From positions 1-33,276 of the forward strand of contig JASHQB010000096.1 in assembly GCA_030037775.1 (NCBI GenBank): a stretch of DNA of 33,276 nucleotides, given 5' to 3'. A program made the translations under genes and the position numbers. The notes beneath the pieces are model-generated. The model was not told where the DNA came from. It made no database searches and worked only from the letters and a program-made list of their open reading frames with translations. The first letter of the stretch is position 1. The number at the start of each line of letters is the position of its first letter. Positions 15,802-25,452 of the stretch are shown piece after piece. Origin of the DNA: Candidatus Acidiferrales bacterium. GTDB taxonomy: Bacteria > Acidobacteriota > Terriglobia > Acidiferrales > UBA7541.

Positions 15802-16227
15802 TTATTGCCCAGCCTCCATTTTGGCGGTGATCAAACCGACGTTGGTGATGCCGGAGCCGCGCATGATGTCGATGGCCCGAGCCACGTAGCCGAAAGAGGT
15901 ATCGTCTTCACCCTTGACGAAGGCGGTCTTATCGGCGCGGGTCTTGAACACATCGGCGAGCGTCGTGCCAAGGTCGTTCCACGTGGCCGGCGTCTGATTG
16001 ATCATCACCTTGCCGTCTCCGCTGACCTGGACGACGATGGTCGTGTTGTCCGGGGGTTGCGGCTTCTGATTCTTCGGCGGAGGCTGCGGCACAAGCGCCC
16101 TCATCCCCGTGGGGGTGGTGGGCGTGATGGCCATGAAAATGATGATTAGCACGAGGAGAACGTCGATCAAAGGAACGACGTTCGGCTCCGACATGGAAGT
16201 GCCGTGATGCCCTACTGAAATTCCCAT
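15802..16227 (-). CDS. exbD: ExbD/TolR family protein (second of three)
   Basis: This 141-residue protein has the architecture of its downstream twin: a short cytoplasmic N-terminus, SMSEPNVVPLIDVLLVL with the conserved Asp, one membrane helix, a Pro/Gln-rich linker (QPPPKNQKPQPPD), and a periplasmic ExbD domain. GGGAGGA lies six bases before the ATG. The linker is where the twins differ most. The duplication may allow a mixed ExbD dimer, which is an inference. Confidence 0.93.
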   Translation of the reverse strand: MGISVGHHGTSMSEPNVVPLIDVLLVLIIIFMAITPTTPTGMRALVPQPPPKNQKPQPPDNTTIVVQVSGDGKVMINQTPATWNDLGTTLADVFKTRADKTAFVKGEDDTSFGYVARAIDIMRGSGITNVGLITAKMEAGQ

Positions 16228-16239
16228 TGCGAATCCTCC

Positions 16240-16695
16240 CTAAGGGGTACCACCCGGAGTCGGCGGTGGTGCCGGCGCGCCGGATTCGTCTTTCAGCGTC
16301 AACAAGCCGACGTTATCGACGCCGGCATCGCGGACGGCGTCGACGACTTTCTTGACGTCTCCGTACTTAGCGTTTTCGTCGGCGCGGACGTAAACGGTCT
16401 TATCGAGCTTATTGGAGATCTTGTCCTCGACGGTGGAGGTGATGGTGTTGAGAGCGATTTCGTTGTTGCCGAGGTAAAAACGGCCGTCGCGAGTGACCGC
16501 GACGACGACGGCATCGTCGCGTTCCGCCGCGGGCATATTCTCCCAGTTCTTCGCTTTGGCCATATCCACGAGCTGATGGTTATTCAGCATGGGAGTGATG
16601 ACCATCATGATGATCAGCAGGACGAGCATGATGTCGGCCATAGGAATAACGTTGGGCGCCGCCATCACCGCGCCTACTTTGGGTTTGTACGCCAT
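16240..16695 (-). CDS. exbD: ExbD/TolR family protein (first of three)
   Basis: This 151-residue ExbD/TolR protein is more divergent than the other two copies. The helix segment PNVIPMADIMLVLLIIMMVI carries the conserved Asp. The periplasmic domain includes YVRADENAKYGDVKKVVDAV, the typical strand-helix of the family. The C-terminus is Pro/Gly-rich. It starts three bases after the exbB stop and ends 12 bp before the next exbD, so the four genes are tightly coupled. Confidence 0.93.
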   Translation of the reverse strand: MAYKPKVGAVMAAPNVIPMADIMLVLLIIMMVITPMLNNHQLVDMAKAKNWENMPAAERDDAVVVAVTRDGRFYLGNNEIALNTITSTVEDKISNKLDKTVYVRADENAKYGDVKKVVDAVRDAGVDNVGLLTLKDESGAPAPPPTPGGTP

Positions 16696-16698
16696 GAC

Positions 16699-17436
16699 TT
16701 ACTTCTTTCCGCCTCGGCGAGTGATGAAGTAGTTGACCAGCTCCATCGAAGAGTTATCCATCTCCACGTCGAAGGCTTCGACTTTGTTGGTGAAGTAATT
16801 GTAGGTCCACACGGCAGGCACGGCGACGAGCAAGCCGAGAGCAGTGGTGACGAGGGCTTCCGCGATACCGCCGGCAACGGCGGAAAGACCGCTGGCGTGC
16901 TGGGCGGCAATGCCCTTGAACGCGCCGATGATGCCCATGACCGTACCGAAGAGGCCAACGAAAGGCGCGGTGGCGCCGATGGTCGCCAAGCCGGAGAGGC
17001 CGCGCTTCATTTCCGCATGGACGATGGCGACGGAGCGTTCGAGGCCGCGCTTGGCGGCTTCGATGACTTCCTCGTCGGCAACCTGAGCGGACGCGGCCTG
17101 AAACTCGGAGAGCCCGGTGGCGACAACCTTGGCGATGTGGCTCTTCTTGTTGCGCTCGGCGATGGAGATCGCCTCGTCGAGCTTGTTGTCTTTGAGAGCG
17201 CCGGCGACCTGCTGCACGAAGACGCGAGACTGCTTGCGCGCGGCACTGTACATCAGCCAGCGGTCAATCATGATGCCAACGGACCAAGCAGACATAATGA
17301 AGAGAATGATAACGACAATCCTGGCGGGGATGTCCATGGAGTGCCACATGGCCCGCAGGTCCCAGCTTACGGCCGCGTTACTGCCGCCTGTGTCCTGGAA
17401 AAACAGAAAGGCGGCGCACAAAAGATTCGCAAACAT
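16699..17436 (-). CDS. exbB: MotA/TolQ/ExbB proton channel family protein
   Basis: This 245-residue inner-membrane protein has three membrane helices: about 39-57 (RIVVIILFIMSAWSVGIMI), 150-175 (ATIGATAPFVGLFGTVMGII) and 190-215 (ALVTTALGLLVAVPAVWTYN). The last two are the conserved pore helices of ExbB/TolQ, with the Thr/Pro positions present. With ExbD it forms the proton-driven motor that powers TonB. AGGAGG lies upstream of the ATG. It follows tonB by 121 bp and precedes three exbD genes. Association with TonB rather than Tol-Pal follows from the adjacent tonB gene. Confidence 0.95.
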   Translation of the reverse strand: MFANLLCAAFLFFQDTGGSNAAVSWDLRAMWHSMDIPARIVVIILFIMSAWSVGIMIDRWLMYSAARKQSRVFVQQVAGALKDNKLDEAISIAERNKKSHIAKVVATGLSEFQAASAQVADEEVIEAAKRGLERSVAIVHAEMKRGLSGLATIGATAPFVGLFGTVMGIIGAFKGIAAQHASGLSAVAGGIAEALVTTALGLLVAVPAVWTYNYFTNKVEAFDVEMDNSSMELVNYFITRRGGKK

Positions 17437-17557
17437 AATATTCTTTCCTCCTCGAAATTATCGAAAAGCTCTTTAGCGGCAAAGACGAACCGCCTTTGAT
17501 TTCCCCAAAGCAACTGGGCAATTCCGGCCGGCAAGAACCGCCAAGACTTGCCCGAAA

Positions 17558-18274
17558 TCAGCCGCCGTCAAGGTCGAAAATAACGGAGACCGTGGTATCA
17601 ACCTTGACCGGCTGGCCGTTGAGCGTAGTGGGCTGATAACGCCACTGCCGCACAGCGTCCAAAGCGGCCTGCCTAAGGAGCGTTGGCCCCGTAAGCACCT
17701 GCAATTCCTGAATCGTACCGTTCTCCGAGATAATGGCGTGGAGCACCACGGTCCCGGATACGTGGGCCATTTTCGCAATCTGCGGATAGGGCGGCGCGGG
17801 AGAAAAGAGCGCCTTCGCCGCCATTACGTTGCCGCCGATGCGCAGTGGGGCCGTCGGTTTCGGCGGCGGCGGCAAACCGCCGGGCGCGCCACCGATGATG
17901 CCTCCCAGAACGCCGTCAGCGGAGCCGCCGGGCACACCACCGACCACGCCGCCAACCATGCCGACATCCGGCTGTGGCGTTTGAACAATCTTTTCAATTT
18001 TCTTAGGGATGACCGTGGGGGCGACAAACTTGTTGGTGAAAATCTTGGGCTGAACTTTTACGTGGACCACAGCCGGCGGAGGCGGCGGGGGCGGGGGAGG
18101 CGGCGGGGCGACCAGAAAGGTCGTCATCAGGGCTTTCGGCAGGGCGCTGGTATAAATCAGCGGGATCAGAATAAGCACGCCCAGGATGGTCGCCTGAATG
18201 AGCGCCGAGACCCACACGCTCCACACTTTGTTGGTCTTTGACTTGTTGGTTGACTCCACAAGTTGGTCGAACAT
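17558..18274 (-). CDS. tonB: TonB family energy transducer
   Basis: The 238-residue protein has a short cytoplasmic N-terminus, a membrane helix (about 17-43), then a run of 11 prolines (57-67). A Gly-rich linker with repeated VGG/GGAPGG units spans about 104-135. The C-terminal TonB domain (about 155-238) contains PPYPQIAKMAHVSGTVVLHA and VRQWRYQPTTLNGQPVKV. It spans the periplasm and passes the ExbBD motor's energy to outer-membrane transporters. GGAGG lies before the ATG. It is placed 3 bp after the secF stop, so it is probably cotranscribed with secDF. Confidence 0.95.
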   Translation of the reverse strand: MFDQLVESTNKSKTNKVWSVWVSALIQATILGVLILIPLIYTSALPKALMTTFLVAPPPPPPPPPPPAVVHVKVQPKIFTNKFVAPTVIPKKIEKIVQTPQPDVGMVGGVVGGVPGGSADGVLGGIIGGAPGGLPPPPKPTAPLRIGGNVMAAKALFSPAPPYPQIAKMAHVSGTVVLHAIISENGTIQELQVLTGPTLLRQAALDAVRQWRYQPTTLNGQPVKVDTTVSVIFDLDGG

Positions 18275-18277
18275 GGT

Positions 18278-19516
18278 TTACCTCCGAGCTGTTGCCAGAC
18301 GCTTCTCCGCGCGCTTTTCCGCTGAAGACGCGACCGGCACCGTGGCACCCTGGCCACGCCATTTATTCCAGATCACAACAATCGGGGCCGCAATGCCAAA
18401 ACTGGAGTAGGTACCTATCACAACTCCCACAACCATGGCAAAGGAGAAACTTCGCAACACCTGACCGCCAAAAACAAACAACAAGAAAACAGTAAGAAAG
18501 GTGAGACCGCTGGTCAGGATGGTCCGGGAAAGGGTCTGATTGATGGAGCGGTTGATGATGACCGGCAACGGTTCGCGGCGCATCAGCCGCAGATTCTCGC
18601 GCACGCGATCGAAGATGACGATGGTGTCGTTCATGGAGTAACCAACCAAGGTCAGCAGCGCGGCAATCACGGTGAGAGAAATTTCGAACTTGTCGTAGAA
18701 CAAACAGAAAAAGCCGAGGGTAATCAAGACATCGTGAAAGACGGCGATGACCGCGGCGCTCCCATAGATCCACTCGAAGCGGAAGGCTACATAAATGAGC
18801 ATGCCGGCCAGAGCATAAAGAGTGGCCAAGATCGCCTGGCGGCGCAACTGCGCGCCAACCGTGGGGCCGACGACCTGAGCATTCAAAACACTGAAAGTGT
18901 TGAGCGAAAAGCCGTCATTCAACGCGGCGATCACCGCTGAATTGGCGCCCTCGACGCCGTTCAATTGATTGAAGTTGGTAAGAATGCCGCCATGGTCCCT
19001 GTCGCGCGCGGCGATGAGCGCCTGGGCCAATTGCGTGTAGCGGTCGCCGGCGGAAGTCTGGAGAAGCAGCGGATCGCGCCGCGTGAGATAGTTGGCCAAA
19101 TCCGGCACGGCGACCGCGTTGAAATCCGGCTTGGAGCTCGAGGGCGTGCCGAAATTCTTTTCGAGGGCCGTCAGAATGGTTTGCTTTGCCGCATTCAGCG
19201 CGTCTTCGCCCTCGCCATTCTGCTCGACGCGAATCATCACGTCGTTTCTGGAGTTGGCGTTGGAGATGTCGCTGCTGCTGGTGACTTCGTTATTTTTCAG
19301 GCCGGCGGCGTCAAGCGCGCTGCGAATTCTGCCGATCGGAGGGGCGGAAGAAAAACGAACAATGACCATGGTGCCGCCCTTGAAATCGATGCCGTAATGC
19401 AAGCCGTGATGGCGAATGGCGGCAACGGCCCCGATCAAAAGAAGGCACAGGGATAAGGTGGCGAAATACTTGGCCTTGCCCATCCAGTCGATCTTCGGTT
19501 CGTGAAAAAATTCCAT
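18278..19516 (-). CDS. secF: protein translocase subunit SecF
   Basis: SecF pairs with SecD to use the proton gradient to finish protein export through SecYEG. An N-terminal helix is followed by the family motif YGIDFKGGTMVIVRF (41-55). VVGPTVGAQLRRQA (215-228) leads into five membrane helices, with MNDTIVIFDRVRENLR as the conserved loop. At 412 residues it is about 80-100 longer than the E. coli protein. The extra length lies in the periplasmic part (about 120-210). The ribosome site is weak. It follows secD after a 121-bp gap. Confidence 0.96.
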   Translation of the reverse strand: MEFFHEPKIDWMGKAKYFATLSLCLLLIGAVAAIRHHGLHYGIDFKGGTMVIVRFSSAPPIGRIRSALDAAGLKNNEVTSSSDISNANSRNDVMIRVEQNGEGEDALNAAKQTILTALEKNFGTPSSSKPDFNAVAVPDLANYLTRRDPLLLQTSAGDRYTQLAQALIAARDRDHGGILTNFNQLNGVEGANSAVIAALNDGFSLNTFSVLNAQVVGPTVGAQLRRQAILATLYALAGMLIYVAFRFEWIYGSAAVIAVFHDVLITLGFFCLFYDKFEISLTVIAALLTLVGYSMNDTIVIFDRVRENLRLMRREPLPVIINRSINQTLSRTILTSGLTFLTVFLLFVFGGQVLRSFSFAMVVGVVIGTYSSFGIAAPIVVIWNKWRGQGATVPVASSAEKRAEKRLATARR

Positions 19517-19637
19517 AACTCGACTCTTATCCTTGCTGAGTTAGACACCAGGGGGAAAAGAATGTTCCCAAAACGGCACGCTGGCTATTCAATTGCAGTT
19601 TTTGCTGCTCGTCTTCGTATCTCATTGAAAAATAGAG

Positions 19638-21260
19638 CTATATACTCAACTCCGCTTCCCTGTTCATGCGCGACAGATGCCAGTCAAAGATCACGCGGGA
19701 CACATAGACCGAGGTGAACAGGTTGGCCAAAAGGCCGATGGTCAAGGTGATCGCAAAACCCTTCACCGGGCCGCTTCCGAAGAGGAAAAGAAAAGCCGCG
19801 GAAACAAGGGTGGTGATGTGGGTGTCGATGATGGTCAAGAAAGCCTTGTCGAAGCCAACATCGACGGCCGAGGCGTTGGCCTTGCCGTTGCGCAACTCTT
19901 CGCGTATGCGTTCAAACACCAGGACGTTGGAATCGACGCCCATGCCGATGGTCAACACCACGCCGGCGATGCCGGGCAGGGTAAGGGTGGAACCGGAAAT
20001 GGCCATGAAGGCAATCAGAATCACGAGGTTAAGCAAGAGAGCGACGACCGCGTTGATGCCGCTCAGGCGGTAATAAACCACCAGGAAAATCCAGACGGCG
20101 ATAAGGCTGGCGACCGACGCCTGCACTCCTTCACGGATGGAATCCGCGCCAAGAGAAGGGCCAATAGTGCGCTCCTCCAAATACCTGATGGACGCGGGGA
20201 GAGCGCCGGCGTTCAGTATTTCCGAAAGGTCTTCGGCCTGCTGCTGGGTGAAATTTCCCTCGATGTAGCCCTGGTCGTTGATTTGCGCCTCAATCACAGG
20301 ATCGCTTTGCACCTGGCCATCGAGAACAACGGCCATGCGGTGGCCGACGTTGGCGCCTGTGAACGGCCCTAAGCGCTTCGCTGCCTCATTAGACACCGAA
20401 AAATTGACCTGATAAAAGCCGGGCTGGTTGCCGTCCGGCCCTGGCGTCGCGTGCCTCAAATCGGCTCCCGTGACAACTGGGGAACGATTAAGCAGATACC
20501 AACCTTGACCGCCAGATTGCCCGCCTGCTGATTCTATCTTTCCTGGTATGAGCTCGCTCCCGAGCGGGAGGACCCCGCCGTGCGTAGCGAGCGCCGCCGC
20601 CTCGGACGGATAGGGATTGTCATCGAGGACGAGTTGGAATTTCAGCTGCCCGCCCGCCTGAATGATCTGTTTGGCGCGCGTGGGATCGCCTTCGCCTGGA
20701 AGCTCGACGAGGATTTCATCCTGGCCGCGGCCGGTGGGCGCGACGTTGGGCTCCTTCAAACCTAATCCGCTAATTCGGCGGCGGATGGTTTCGAGGGACT
20801 GATCCATGGTTTGCTGTTCAATGTCGGCAATTACGGAAGCCCTCATGGTAAGCAGAAAGCCATTCTGTTCGCCGGCGGCTTGGGACATGGTGAAGTCGGG
20901 AAACTGATTCTGCACCAGAGCCTGCAAAGCACCGGTCGAGGCGGGCGGGACGTTGCGAATCAAGATTTGCGTGCCATTGAGTTCGCGAATTTCGCCGGTG
21001 GTGATGTTCTGCTTGTGAAGCTGATCCTGGAGCGCGTCATAAATCTGGTCGGTATGATTGGTGACTGCTTCCTGCACCTGCACTTGCAAAACAAGATGGC
21101 TGCCGCCGCGCAAGTCCAGGCCGAGCTGCATGCGATTCTGGAAGTTACCGGTCACCTGAGCCCAGGAGGTGGGAAAGGAGGGAAAACCGAACAGGCCGTA
21201 CAAGCAGATAACCACCACGGCCAGAATGAAAATCGCTTTCCACTTGAGATTGGAATCCAT
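19638..21260 (-). CDS. secD: protein translocase subunit SecD
   Basis: This 540-residue inner-membrane protein is the partner of SecF. An N-terminal helix is followed by QLGLDLRGGSHLVLQV, the periplasmic P1 domain and base, then a C-terminal six-helix RND-like domain. That domain starts at GPSLGADSIREGVQAS and contains GMGVDSNVLVFERIREEL, with the proton-relay Asp. It ends with the conserved loop around FDKAFLTIIDTHITTL. It sits 9 bp downstream of yajC and is the core of a yajC-secD-secF operon. Confidence 0.97.
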   Translation of the reverse strand: MDSNLKWKAIFILAVVVICLYGLFGFPSFPTSWAQVTGNFQNRMQLGLDLRGGSHLVLQVQVQEAVTNHTDQIYDALQDQLHKQNITTGEIRELNGTQILIRNVPPASTGALQALVQNQFPDFTMSQAAGEQNGFLLTMRASVIADIEQQTMDQSLETIRRRISGLGLKEPNVAPTGRGQDEILVELPGEGDPTRAKQIIQAGGQLKFQLVLDDNPYPSEAAALATHGGVLPLGSELIPGKIESAGGQSGGQGWYLLNRSPVVTGADLRHATPGPDGNQPGFYQVNFSVSNEAAKRLGPFTGANVGHRMAVVLDGQVQSDPVIEAQINDQGYIEGNFTQQQAEDLSEILNAGALPASIRYLEERTIGPSLGADSIREGVQASVASLIAVWIFLVVYYRLSGINAVVALLLNLVILIAFMAISGSTLTLPGIAGVVLTIGMGVDSNVLVFERIREELRNGKANASAVDVGFDKAFLTIIDTHITTLVSAAFLFLFGSGPVKGFAITLTIGLLANLFTSVYVSRVIFDWHLSRMNREAELSI

Positions 21261-21269
21261 GGAAGGTGA

Positions 21270-21590
21270 CTAACTCTCCTTGGCCTCGGGCTGGAGCCCG
21301 GCAATGGCGCTGCGCGCGACGCGAATCTTCACCTGCTCGGCGACGCGGAGCTGGATCGATTCCGGATCGAGGCCTACGACGGTGCCGTAAATTCCGCCGT
21401 TGGTAATGACCTTGTCGCCGTTCTTCAAGGCGGAAATCATGGCCGCAAGTTTCTTTTGGCGGCGCTGCGCGGGAAGAATCATCAGCACATACAAAATAAT
21501 CAGAATCAGGATGAACGGGAGGATAGCGACCAGGCCGCTGGCGGACTGCTGCGCCACCAAAGAAGGGTCAAACAAAAAGCCGTGGGACAT
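21270..21590 (-). CDS. yajC: preprotein translocase subunit YajC
   Basis: This 106-residue protein has a single membrane helix (ILPFILILIILYVLMILPAQ) directly followed by the YajC motif PAQRRQKKLAAMISALKNGD and the beta domain GDKVITNGGIYGTVVGLD. YajC associates with SecDF at SecYEG. It is followed by secD and preceded, after 133 bp, by tgt, the classical tgt-yajC-secD-secF order. Confidence 0.96.
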   Translation of the reverse strand: MSHGFLFDPSLVAQQSASGLVAILPFILILIILYVLMILPAQRRQKKLAAMISALKNGDKVITNGGIYGTVVGLDPESIQLRVAEQVKIRVARSAIAGLQPEAKES

Positions 21591-21723
21591 CGATCCAGTG
21601 CACTCCCGGCGCCTACGAACTTCTCTAAGACAGTTAGAGGGACGATTGGGCGAAAACGCTGCTCCTGAAAATCCCGTTCACGCCCGCCCGACAATCGCCG
21701 GCTCGACGGGACGATGCCGCGTG

Positions 21724-22866
<1,143 letters not shown>

Positions 22867-23625
22867 TCAGGAGAGCATCGCGATCAGGCCGGTCTTCACC
22901 AGAACGAAGACCAACCAAACTCCCACAACCCAGGCCAATGCCGTACCCATGCTGAGCTTCTTCGGCCGCGCCACGGAATAAGCGAAGGCCAGCAAGCCGA
23001 TCACCCAGAAGCTGAAAACGTCGAGGGAACCGCACAGCGTTTGCAACCACATCGGCGCGGAATTGCTGAGCAGCGCTCCCACGTTGGACGCGACCAGGTT
23101 TTGTATGTTTACGGTGTCCGGCGGTTTGAGGAACATGACGACGATGCCTAACACTCCGAGGATAACCAGCGGCATCCACGCGTGGACGGCAATGCTGAAA
23201 GACGTCTTGAAATCGAGCGCTGCGCTCGAGGTGGCATTGAATATGCCCATAAAAATCGCGCCAACGATAAGTAAAACGATCGGAGCGCCGACGACTCCGA
23301 ATGCGTAACCGAAAATCGGCGCAGTTTTCACCTGCAAGTCGATCAAGCGCTGCTTCTGCTCAGGCGTCATCTGCGCCATTTGCTGCTGTGCGCGGCGGTT
23401 TTGCAGGTCTTGCTTCTCGATGAGAGTACGCCAGCCTACGTGGCGGCTGAAGGTTCCGATCACCGCGAGGTTCATGACGATGAGGATCAAGATGGGCAGC
23501 AGCCAGCCCGGTTTGTGGGCGATATCCTGAAAGGTTGCGCGCGGACTGATGATCGCGCCGATCACCCGGGCAAATGCGCCCATGGATTGGGGCGCCTCAG
23601 GGACCGCGGCGGTGGTGGCAGCCAT
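22867..23625 (-). CDS. YIP1-like multi-pass membrane protein
   Basis: This protein of about 252 residues has five hydrophobic segments. The opening pattern FARVIGAIISPRATFQDIAHKP resembles the amphipathic entry of bacterial YIP1-domain proteins. The first helix is LPILILIVMNLAVIGTF. A cytoplasmic Gln-rich stretch (RRAQQQMAQMTPEQKQRL) precedes the remaining helices. The ATG at 23625 has AGGAGG seven bases upstream and is preferred over nearby in-frame starts. Function is unknown. It leads the tgt-yajC-secDF run and may share its promoter, though none was found upstream. Confidence 0.8.
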   Translation of the reverse strand: MAATTAAVPEAPQSMGAFARVIGAIISPRATFQDIAHKPGWLLPILILIVMNLAVIGTFSRHVGWRTLIEKQDLQNRRAQQQMAQMTPEQKQRLIDLQVKTAPIFGYAFGVVGAPIVLLIVGAIFMGIFNATSSAALDFKTSFSIAVHAWMPLVILGVLGIVVMFLKPPDTVNIQNLVASNVGALLSNSAPMWLQTLCGSLDVFSFWVIGLLAFAYSVARPKKLSMGTALAWVVGVWLVFVLVKTGLIAMLS

Positions 23626-23752
23626 TGTCATTCCTCCTGCGAACGAAAAACAGGCTCGCTTCCTTCTCATACGTACGAGCAGGCAGAAAGTTTCTCCGCG
23701 GAGTTTAACGCAAAACGCAGTGCGCGAATAGCCACTGAGACAGGCATGTAAA

Positions 23753-23810
23753 TGGGTCAGTTCGAATTTTGACTCATTGTGTCACGATCAAGAAAATTCA
23801 AACTGACCCA
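23753..23810. repeat. 58-bp imperfect palindromic element, copy B
   Basis: This copy has the same length as copy A at 7051-7108. Arms GGGTCAGTTCGAATTTT and AAAATTCAAACTGACCC flank a centre that includes TTGTGTCACGATCAAG. The right arm encodes the last three residues (Gly-Ser-Val) and TGA stop of the ABC ATPase at 23798, in the same frame as in bioF. The orientation of the conserved half is the same in both copies. Confidence 0.88.
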
Positions 23811-24616
23811 CCGCCGGCGGGTAGCTTGGGGACGGCGGCGAGGAGGGTCTGCGTGTAGGGATGCTCTGGCGCGGAGAGCACGCAGCTGGCGGGCCCGCTT
23901 TCGACGAAGCGGCCAGCCTGCATCACGGCGACGCGCGAGGCGAGCTGAGCGACGATCGGCAAGTTGTGCGAAATCAGCAGCAGCGTCAGGGAGAATTCAC
24001 GTTGGAGGCGCTCCAGCAATTCGAGGATCTGCGCACCGATGGAGACGTCGAGCGCAGAGACGGGCTCGTCGGCAATAATCAGATCCGGCCGCAAAATGAG
24101 CGCGCGCGCGATGCCGATGCGCTGGCGCTGGCCGCCGGAGAATTCATGAGGGTAGCGCGGCAGGACGTCTGCCGTCAGGCCAACGGCTTCCAGCGTGTCG
24201 GCAACACGGGAGCGAAGCTCTTTTCGCCCGAGAGCCGGCTCGTGAATTTCCAGCGGCTCGCCGACGATGGCCTCCACACGCATGCGCGGGTCGAGCGAGG
24301 CCATGGGGTCCTGAAAAACCATTTGCATGCGGCGGCGAATCTGGCGCATATGCGCGCCGCTCGCGGCCAGCCAATCCTCGCCCGCAAAGCGAATTTCGCC
24401 GGAGTCCGGCTCGACCAGGCGCAACAGCAGGCGCGCCAGCGTCGTTTTGCCGCAGCCGGACTCGCCGACAACACCAAACGTCTCACCGCGCTCGATTTCC
24501 AGGCTGACGTCTTCGACGGCTTGCGCGCGCCGCTCCGATTTCTCCCACGCCGCACCGGAAACGACGAAGGCTTTGCGCAAATGGCGCGCTTCGAGCAGCG
24601 GCGCCGCGCCGGTCAC
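23798..24616 (-). CDS. peptide-type ABC transporter ATPase (OppF/DppF-like)
   Basis: This 272-residue ATPase subunit belongs to the oligopeptide/nickel importer family. It has Walker A GESGCGKTT (51-59), Q-loop MVFQDPMASLDP, signature EFSGGQRQRIGIARAL, Walker B LIIADEPVSALDVS, and H-loop LLISHNL. It stops shortly after EHPYTQTLLAAVPKLP, so the Cys-rich oligopeptide C-terminal extension seen in its partner is missing. The last residues (GSV) and stop come from the palindromic repeat. It starts with GTG overlapping the methyltransferase stop (GTGA). Some family members (NikE-like) are naturally this short, so truncation is possible but not proven. No permease genes are in the window. Confidence 0.92.
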   Translation of the reverse strand: MTGAAPLLEARHLRKAFVVSGAAWEKSERRAQAVEDVSLEIERGETFGVVGESGCGKTTLARLLLRLVEPDSGEIRFAGEDWLAASGAHMRQIRRRMQMVFQDPMASLDPRMRVEAIVGEPLEIHEPALGRKELRSRVADTLEAVGLTADVLPRYPHEFSGGQRQRIGIARALILRPDLIIADEPVSALDVSIGAQILELLERLQREFSLTLLLISHNLPIVAQLASRVAVMQAGRFVESGPASCVLSAPEHPYTQTLLAAVPKLPAGGGSV

Positions 24617-25452
24617 TGTTTTTCCGCCGAGAGATACAACGCGGTGTGCACCAACGCGATGTCCGGACGCGCGTCTGGAAAGGCGTTCGCGCCGCCTTGC
24701 TCGGGCGGCTCTAGGAATTTCGGGCGCAGGGCCGCGCGGTCATGCGGAATTGACGCTTCCAGCAGCCGTCGCGTGGCTTCGTATGCCGCATCGCCGCGTT
24801 TCCATCCCGCCGTGCGCATCCACTGGTCAAATGTGCGGGGATGGTCGATGATTTCGCGGCGCACGACGCGTAGGCCAACGGCGGCCAGCAATCGCTCGAA
24901 TTCGCTCGCGGGGAGCGCACGAGTGTGCGAGGCGTCGCGGGCAATTTCGATGTCGTTGCACATTTTCGCCGCGGGCGCATCCTCGGACACGATCATGTCG
25001 AGCATGCCGAACCGCCCGCCGCGCTTCAGAATGCGCGCGATTTCGCCGAGCGCCGCCGCCGCATCCGGCAGATGGTGAATGCTGTAGCTGGTGACGACGA
25101 TGTCGAAAGTTTCGCCGCCAAACGGCATGCGCAGCACGTTGCCGCGGATGGCGCAGAAGTTGTGCAGGCCGACGGTTTCTTTGCACGCGCGCTCCAGCAT
25201 CGCCGGAGTCAGATCCAAGCCGCCGATCCAACGCACGTGCGGCGCGAAAATGCGCGCCAGCGTCGCCGGCCCGCAAGCGACGTCGAGCGCTCGTTCCGAA
25301 CCTACAGGTGCAACCAAGCGCAGCACGCGTTCCGCTTCGAAAACGCGTTCGTGCAGAACGTAATCGGCGAATACCTGCGCCGTGCGTGTAAAGCGGTCGC
25401 GCACCAGCGCCATCTGTTTTTCCGAATCGTTCAACTCAGGCGATGAGCTCAT
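24613..25452 (-). CDS. class I SAM-dependent methyltransferase
   Basis: This 279-residue protein has a Rossmann methyltransferase fold. Motif I is ALDVACGPATLARIFAP, an acidic loop lies at GGLDLTPAMLERA, motif IV is VVTSYSIHHLPDAAAAL, and post-motif ILKRGGRFGMLDMI is of the UbiE/Methyltransf_11 kind. The substrate cannot be told from sequence. The ATG overlaps the upstream ABC ATPase stop (ATGA), and its own stop overlaps the next ATPase start. The three genes are therefore translationally coupled. It might modify a transported compound; that is inference. It is not convincingly BioC. Confidence 0.88.
   Translation of the reverse strand: MSSSPELNDSEKQMALVRDRFTRTAQVFADYVLHERVFEAERVLRLVAPVGSERALDVACGPATLARIFAPHVRWIGGLDLTPAMLERACKETVGLHNFCAIRGNVLRMPFGGETFDIVVTSYSIHHLPDAAAALGEIARILKRGGRFGMLDMIVSEDAPAAKMCNDIEIARDASHTRALPASEFERLLAAVGLRVVRREIIDHPRTFDQWMRTAGWKRGDAAYEATRRLLEASIPHDRAALRPKFLEPPEQGGANAFPDARPDIALVHTALYLSAEKQ

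Noticed and set aside
24613-25452. Methyltransferase as the missing BioC of the biotin pathway
   Set aside because: Only generic class I methyltransferase motifs are visible, and its coupling is to ABC ATPases, not to bio genes.
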